A stretch of DNA of 64,000 bases, taken from NCBI RefSeq assembly GCF_014205835.1, contig NZ_JACHCQ010000006.1:62001-126000 (forward strand), in the 5' to 3' direction. The notes under the pieces were generated by a model, which was given only the letters and a program-made list of their open reading frames with translations, made no database searches and was not told the DNA's origin. This document shows positions 59,407 to 64,000 of the stretch, one piece after another. Every line of letters begins with the position of its first letter. Position 1 is the first letter of the stretch. The translations under genes were made by a program, and so were the position numbers. The stretch is from Pedobacter sp. AK013. GTDB taxonomy: Bacteria > Bacteroidota > Bacteroidia > Sphingobacteriales > Sphingobacteriaceae.

Positions 59407-59787
59407 ATGAAAAAAATTATTAAAACAACCAATGCTCCAGCCCCAATTGGACCATATAGCCAAGCTGTACAAGCTGGGAACTTTTTATTCGTATCAGGCC
59501 AGGTGGCCATTAATCCAGAAAGCGGAGAATTAAATATTGGTAATATTGAAGAAGAAACACACCAGGTAATGCGCAACCTTAAGGCCGTTTTGCTTGAAGC
59601 AGGTTTAACATTCGATAACGTAGTAAAGTCTACTATCTTCTTAAGCGATATGGGCACCTTTGCTCAGGTAAACGAAGTTTATGGACAATACTTTACTGCT
59701 GATTTCCCAGCTCGCGAAACGGTTCAGGTTTCGGTACTACCTAAAAATGTTAATGTAGAGATCTCAGTAATTGCCATTTTAGGCTAA
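59407..59787 (+). CDS. ridA: RidA family enamine/imine deaminase
   Basis: Hydrolyses reactive 2-aminoacrylate and related imines released by PLP enzymes. The 126-residue protein has A-P-A-P-I-G-P-Y-S-Q-A-V (near 10-21), F-V-S-G-Q-V, and the substrate-binding Arg in P-A-R-E-T-V-Q-V near the end, with the closing E-I-S-V-I-A. The length is typical. The EamA permease gene begins 2 bases after its stop. Confidence 0.95.
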   Translation: MKKIIKTTNAPAPIGPYSQAVQAGNFLFVSGQVAINPESGELNIGNIEEETHQVMRNLKAVLLEAGLTFDNVVKSTIFLSDMGTFAQVNEVYGQYFTADFPARETVQVSVLPKNVNVEISVIAILG

Positions 59788-59789
59788 TT

Positions 59790-60689
59790 TTGACAGAAAG
59801 CAAAAGCAAATATTTTATATCAGGTATTGTTCCTTACATCATCTGGGGAACAATGTCTATACCTTTGCGTAACATAAAAGGTTTTCCGCCCCACGAAATT
59901 TTATACTACAGGATATTTGTTTCCATAATCCTAGTTTGGGCAACCATTCTTTTGTTCAGAAAAGAAGCATTAAAAAATGATTTGAATTTCTTAAAATCGT
60001 TAAGTACCCGCAAGAAATTCAGACTATTGCTGCTTACCATAGTATCATCATTTCTGATTACGGGAAACTGGTTCACCTACATTTATGCTGTAAATAGCGT
60101 GAGTTTAAAGGCAGCAGCCTTTGCCTATATGGTGTGCCCGCTGTTAACTGCACTCTGCGGATTTATCATTTTAAAAGAGCAATTAACCAAGGCTAAAGTT
60201 ATTGCCCTGATTATTGCATTTGTAAGCATCATTTTATTGGCAACAGGCTCTTTACACGAAGTGATGTGGGCTATTATCATCGCCTCTTTCTATGCTATAT
60301 ACGTTATTGTGCTAAAAGTGATTAAAGATGTAGATAAGTTTAATTTTTTAGGTGTTCAGTTAATTTTATCGGGATTAATGATGCTGCCTTTGTATTTTTT
60401 TAACGCTGCACCTTTTCCTACTGAAATTTTCTTTTGGTTGCATATATTTTTGATTGCAATTGTATTTACCATTATTCCACTCTTTTTAAATTCGTATGCA
60501 TTATTAGGCATGCCTTCATCGGCCTTGGGTATTTTGATTTATCTTAACCCTATAGTTGCTTTTACCGTTGCATTTTTCTACTTTAAGGAGAAAATAGATC
60601 TGCACCAACTTTTTGCTTATTTGCTTTTGCTGCTATCGATCGTTATTTTTAATGCACAATTGCTAAAGAGTGTTGTTTACAAGAAATAG
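59790..60689 (+). CDS. EamA-family permease (RarD-like)
   Basis: A 299-residue inner-membrane carrier with ten helices in two EamA repeats (about 10-140 and 150-290). It opens with G-I-V-P-Y-I-I-W-G-T-M-S-I, the RarD-like start, and has the internal L-K-E-Q-L-T-K-A-K and F-K-E-K-I-D-L-H-Q repeat ends. The start is TTG, 2 bases after ridA. Substrate unknown; drug/metabolite export is the family norm. Confidence 0.87.
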   Translation: MTESKSKYFISGIVPYIIWGTMSIPLRNIKGFPPHEILYYRIFVSIILVWATILLFRKEALKNDLNFLKSLSTRKKFRLLLLTIVSSFLITGNWFTYIYAVNSVSLKAAAFAYMVCPLLTALCGFIILKEQLTKAKVIALIIAFVSIILLATGSLHEVMWAIIIASFYAIYVIVLKVIKDVDKFNFLGVQLILSGLMMLPLYFFNAAPFPTEIFFWLHIFLIAIVFTIIPLFLNSYALLGMPSSALGILIYLNPIVAFTVAFFYFKEKIDLHQLFAYLLLLLSIVIFNAQLLKSVVYKK

Positions 60690-60698
60690 TAAAATATT

Positions 60699-62804
60699 TT
60701 GTTTAATTCGGTATTAGATACACCTGTTGAATTTTTGAAAGGCGTTGGGCCTAGTCGTGCCGATGTTTTGAAAAAGGATCTCGGCCTGTTCACTTATCAG
60801 GATATGCTCGCCCACTATCCTTTCAGGTATATCGACCGTACAAAATATTTCAAGATTAACCAGATCAATCCCGATACGCAGTATATCCAGATTATCGGGC
60901 GTGTAATCAGCAAAAAAGTAATAGGAGATAAAAGAGCAAAACGCATTATCGCTGTTTTTAAAGATGAAACCGGAATCATGGAATTGGTCTGGTTTCAGAG
61001 CCTAAAATGGGTAGATGATAATATTACTGTTGGCACTGCTTACGTGGCCTTTGGGAAACCAAGTATCTTTAACGGAACATTTAGTATCTCACATCCAGAA
61101 ATGGAACTTTATCAGCGTAAACAGGTTGGACGAGGAAATTTAACCTTACAACCAGTATATAACTCCACTGAAAAGCTTAAAAAATTTAATCTCGATTCAA
61201 AGGGTTTACAACGGTTAATTGCAGGTTTGTTAGATCAGATTATTCCCCAGGTTCCAGAAAATTTACCACAATACATCATTGATAAGTATCAGCTGCCCGA
61301 TAAAAGGTTGGCCTTGCTGAATATCCACTTCCCTAAAAATCAGAAGGATTTAAGCGCTGCTGAAAGACGCCTTAAATTTGAAGAACTATTCTTCATCCAG
61401 TTACAGCTGTTACATAATAAACACTTACGCCAGTTAAAATTTAAAGGTGTAACTTTTGAAAAGGTTGGCGAAAAAGTGAACCGATTTTATAACGAATTTT
61501 TACCCTTCGAATTAACCAATGCCCAAAAGAGGGTAGTTAAGGAAATCAGAACCGATACACAACGTGGTGTGCAAATGAATCGACTTGTTCAGGGCGACGT
61601 AGGAAGTGGTAAAACCGCGGTTGCGCTGATGAGTATGCTTCTAGCAAATGATAACGGCTATCAAGCTTGCATGATGGCTCCAACGGAAATTTTGGCCCGC
61701 CAGCACTATGCCTCTATTACGTCGCTTGTAACCGACGATCTGGTGCGTGTTGCTATTCTTACCGGAAATACAAAAAAGAAGGAGCGCACTGTTTTGCATG
61801 AGCAATTAGAGAATGGAGAAATCGATATTCTGATTGGAACGCATGCATTGATTGAAGATAAGGTTCAGTTTAAGAATTTAGGATTGGTTGTGATTGATGA
61901 ACAACACCGTTTTGGTGTGGAACAGCGTGCTAAGCTTTGGCGGAAAAATATCATTCCACCACATATCCTTGTGATGACCGCTACGCCAATTCCGCGTACT
62001 TTGGCAATGACCTTATACGGCGACCTTGATGTATCGATTATTGATGAATTACCTGCGGGTAGAAAACCCATAGAAACCAAACACCTTTTTGAAGGCCAAC
62101 GCCTTCGGATGTTCGGTTTTATGAAGCAGGAAATCGCCAAAGGCAGGCAGGTTTATATTGTTTATCCTTTAATTAAGGAAAGTGAAAAATTAGATCTTTT
62201 ACACCTCGAAGCTGGAATTGAGCAGCTGAGCTATCAGTTTCCAAGACCCGACTATCAAATGAGTATTGTGCATGGAAAAATGCCTAATGCTGATAAACAG
62301 TTCGAAATGCAACAGTTTATTGATGGTAAAAGCCAGATTATGGTGGCTACAACCGTAATAGAGGTAGGTGTAAATGTGCCTAATGCTTCTGTAATGGTAA
62401 TTGAAAATGCTGAACGTTTTGGGCTTTCGCAACTACACCAGTTGCGCGGCAGGGTAGGCCGTGGTGCGGAGCAGTCTTTCTGCATATTAATGAGCGGGAA
62501 TAAATTGAGTAGGGAAGGCAAAATTCGTTTAGAAACAATGGTAAGAACAAACAATGGCTTCGAAATCTCTGAGATCGATCTACAGCTTCGCGGTCCTGGC
62601 GATATTACCGGAACACAGCAAAGTGGTGTACTGGATTTGAAACTAGCCGACCTGGCTAAAGATCAGGTTATTTTGTCTGAAGCACGTAATACCGTAATTG
62701 AACTTTTTGAGAACGATCCACAACTTGTAAAACCCGAAAACGCAACCTTAAAAACTTATCTGCAAAAATTAGAAAGAGGGATTTCTTTTGATAAGATAAG
62801 CTAG
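60699..62804 (+). CDS. recG: ATP-dependent DNA helicase RecG
   Basis: A superfamily 2 helicase that reverses stalled forks and branch-migrates junctions. The N-terminal wedge OB-fold (about 60-150) is followed by the helicase core: Walker A G-D-V-G-S-G-K-T-A near 303-311, D-E-Q-H-R-F-G (motif II, DExH), T-A-T-P-I-P-R-T, and motif VI Q-L-R-G-R-V-G-R-G, ending in the RecG-specific C-terminal region. The 701 residues are standard. The start is TTG, 9 bases after the permease gene. Confidence 0.96.
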   Translation: MFNSVLDTPVEFLKGVGPSRADVLKKDLGLFTYQDMLAHYPFRYIDRTKYFKINQINPDTQYIQIIGRVISKKVIGDKRAKRIIAVFKDETGIMELVWFQSLKWVDDNITVGTAYVAFGKPSIFNGTFSISHPEMELYQRKQVGRGNLTLQPVYNSTEKLKKFNLDSKGLQRLIAGLLDQIIPQVPENLPQYIIDKYQLPDKRLALLNIHFPKNQKDLSAAERRLKFEELFFIQLQLLHNKHLRQLKFKGVTFEKVGEKVNRFYNEFLPFELTNAQKRVVKEIRTDTQRGVQMNRLVQGDVGSGKTAVALMSMLLANDNGYQACMMAPTEILARQHYASITSLVTDDLVRVAILTGNTKKKERTVLHEQLENGEIDILIGTHALIEDKVQFKNLGLVVIDEQHRFGVEQRAKLWRKNIIPPHILVMTATPIPRTLAMTLYGDLDVSIIDELPAGRKPIETKHLFEGQRLRMFGFMKQEIAKGRQVYIVYPLIKESEKLDLLHLEAGIEQLSYQFPRPDYQMSIVHGKMPNADKQFEMQQFIDGKSQIMVATTVIEVGVNVPNASVMVIENAERFGLSQLHQLRGRVGRGAEQSFCILMSGNKLSREGKIRLETMVRTNNGFEISEIDLQLRGPGDITGTQQSGVLDLKLADLAKDQVILSEARNTVIELFENDPQLVKPENATLKTYLQKLERGISFDKIS

Positions 62805-63250
62805 CTCACCAATTCCTCAAATTTTTCTGGTTATTTGCAATAATATTTAACAGTGTATTATTTGTTCTACTTTGTGTAGTTTTGTAATCGTTTTTTTACG
62901 AGTCAACCCCTTATAATTATTATTTTGCCCCCTTTTTTTAAGCCCTAATATCCCTATCTTGCGTTTAACCAAGTATGAACTGTTTAGTCGACAAGTCTAA
63001 ATAAGGGTACACCCTATTGAGTAGTTTTTATTAACCTTAAGTAGTTTGTTTATCAGATAAGGGAATTCATAATGGTTAACAGCGATTTATTGATCAATAA
63101 AGTAGAAGATAATAATTTTCTTAGAGAGATTGATGTCTGTAATTGAATCAATAGATCAAGTTTTAATAATGCAAATATTGACAGTTCATGATTACTCATG
63201 AGTATTAAATTGTATTACAATAAATATCTAACCAAAATAAATTGAAAACT
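62805..63250 (+). other. upstream region of the SusC-type gene
   Basis: No supported gene in 446 bases. TAGTTTTG at 62877-62884 fits a -7 box but has no matching -33 and would give a leader over 350 bases. A near-palindrome AGGGTACACCCT (63004-63015) and the perfect palindrome ACTCATGAGT (63194-63203) are candidate regulator sites. Confidence 0.4.
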
Positions 63251-64000
63251 ATGAAAAAAAATCTATTGAGGACTTTTGCCAGAAGTAGCATGTTTCTTGT
63301 TTGCGGTGGTTGTCTCGTTTTTTCTCCACTTGCCGGCATGTCTGCCAAAGCATCATTGAACGAAAAAGAACCCTTTGATTTTTACAGACCTCCGCTTGAG
63401 GATATTATTGTGAAGGGACAGGTTACCGATGCTAAAGGACCGATTCCCGGAGTAAGTGTTAAATTAAAAGGAGGTGCTGCAACTACCGTAACAGATGCTT
63501 CCGGAAAATTTAGCATAAAAGTACCCGAAGATGCTACTTTAGTATTTACCTATGTAGGTTATGTGGATCAAGAGATTCAGGTAAAAAACCAAACCAATAT
63601 TAATGTCCGTTTATTAGAAAACAACCAAAACTTATCTGAAGTAGTAGTAGTAGGGTATGGAACCCAAAAGAAAGCAGTTGTATCCGGTGCTGTAGCATCG
63701 GTTAAAGGTACAGAGCTGGCCAAGTCATCTTCAGTAAATTTAACCAATTCATTGGCTGGTCGGTTGCCTGGCGTTACGGCACTGCAAGGAAGCGGAGAGC
63801 CGGGATACGATGGCTCCACGATCCGGATTCGCGGTATAAATTCGCTTGGTAATAATAATGCCTTAATTGTAATCGATGGAATACCTAACCGAGCAGGCGG
63901 GATCGAGCGGCTAAACCCGAACGACATAGAAAGTGTATCGGTGCTAAAGGATGCCTCTGCAGCTATTTATGGCTCGCAGGCTGCAAATGGAGTAATCCTC
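63251..64000 (+). CDS. SusC/RagA-family TonB-linked outer-membrane receptor, 5' part
   Basis: The frame is open from ATG 63251 to the window end (250 codons seen of an expected 1000 or so). An N-terminal hydrophobic signal sequence is followed by a carboxypeptidase-regulatory-like domain (about 55-130: V-K-G-Q-V-T-D-A-K-G-P-I-P-G-V), the SusC hallmark V-V-V-V-G-Y-G-T-Q-K near 133-142, and a plug domain with L-A-G-R-L-P-G-V-T-A and I-R-G-I-N-S-L-G-N-N-N. No secretin/STN domain precedes it, so anti-sigma control is unlikely. It imports a glycan or peptide; a SusD partner would be expected downstream, outside the window. Confidence 0.94.
   Translation, partial: MKKNLLRTFARSSMFLVCGGCLVFSPLAGMSAKASLNEKEPFDFYRPPLEDIIVKGQVTDAKGPIPGVSVKLKGGAATTVTDASGKFSIKVPEDATLVFTYVGYVDQEIQVKNQTNINVRLLENNQNLSEVVVVGYGTQKKAVVSGAVASVKGTELAKSSSVNLTNSLAGRLPGVTALQGSGEPGYDGSTIRIRGINSLGNNNALIVIDGIPNRAGGIERLNPNDIESVSVLKDASAAIYGSQAANGVIL

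Noticed and set aside
63072..63146. 24-codon frame upstream of the SusC-type gene
   Set aside because: Too short, with no coding signature or start context; probably chance.
63577..63927. Minus-strand frame opposite the SusC-type gene
   Set aside because: The plus strand encodes the unmistakable SusC plug and V-V-V-V-G-Y-G motif, so the antisense frame is a shadow.
1..64000. CRISPR array, tRNA or rRNA genes
   Set aside because: No regularly spaced repeat series and no cloverleaf or rRNA-like sequence was noticed when reading the gaps; a dedicated scan (tRNAscan-SE, Infernal) was not possible.

Overview
The window is ordinary chromosome from a Bacteroidota bacterium, most probably Sphingobacteriaceae and Pedobacter-like (genus is an inference). 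The evidence is low GC content, TTTG-N18-20-TAnnTTTG promoters, almost no Shine-Dalgarno sites, SusC/RagA, DUF4270, DUF4920 and TlpA/DUF4369 proteins, a phosphoserine phosphatase fused to a 3-phosphoglycerate-dehydrogenase-type tail, and the small-basic-peptide/TPR/HU-mutY-ssb gene order. I saw no tRNA, rRNA, CRISPR array, transposase or prophage.

Layout. 0-5 kb: two small membrane proteins, an SGNH lipoprotein, a run of serine hydrolase, lipB and a phosphopantetheinyl transferase, then dcd. 5-10 kb: a macroglobulin-like/TonB-plug protein without a barrel, then an enoyl-CoA isomerase and a 2,4-dienoyl-CoA reductase that together suit oxidation of unsaturated fatty acids. 10-17 kb: purD with a SMI1/KNR4 gene, a TlpA thioredoxin, a degenerate arginase-family protein, an extended SDR and the serB-like fusion. 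17-21.5 kb: a fluoride riboswitch and the CLC-F type antiporter it controls, divergent from kynA, then ilvE and DUF4920. 21.7-28 kb: radA, rng, a 29-residue Lys/Arg-rich peptide gene, TPR, HU, then divergent mutY and ssb. 28-38.6 kb: DUF4270, a lone GT5 N-lobe, panC, panD, a flippase-like membrane protein, an outer-membrane barrel protein, an AraC-type regulator and an acyl-CoA dehydrogenase. 38.6-43.7 kb: rimP-nusA-infB behind a strong promoter and a terminator-like leader hairpin. 43.9-55.4 kb: a surface-glycan cluster with six glycosyltransferases (one a GT11 fucosyltransferase), an acyltransferase, a DUF268 protein and an ABC exporter. 55.4-64 kb: meaB, pepP, a highly expressed OmpA-family porin, a 45-residue membrane peptide, ridA, an EamA permease, recG and the start of a SusC-type receptor running off the window.

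The least expected find is the fluoride riboswitch at 18458-18512 on the minus strand. The longest reading frame of the antiporter gene begins inside the aptamer, so its first 21 codons are riboswitch RNA and not protein. Other points for a second look are two genes shorter than 60 codons, several altered or truncated enzymes (arginase family, GT5, SerB-SerA fusion), the leader attenuator of rimP-nusA-infB, and paired 21-bp-spaced direct repeats upstream of two different genes.
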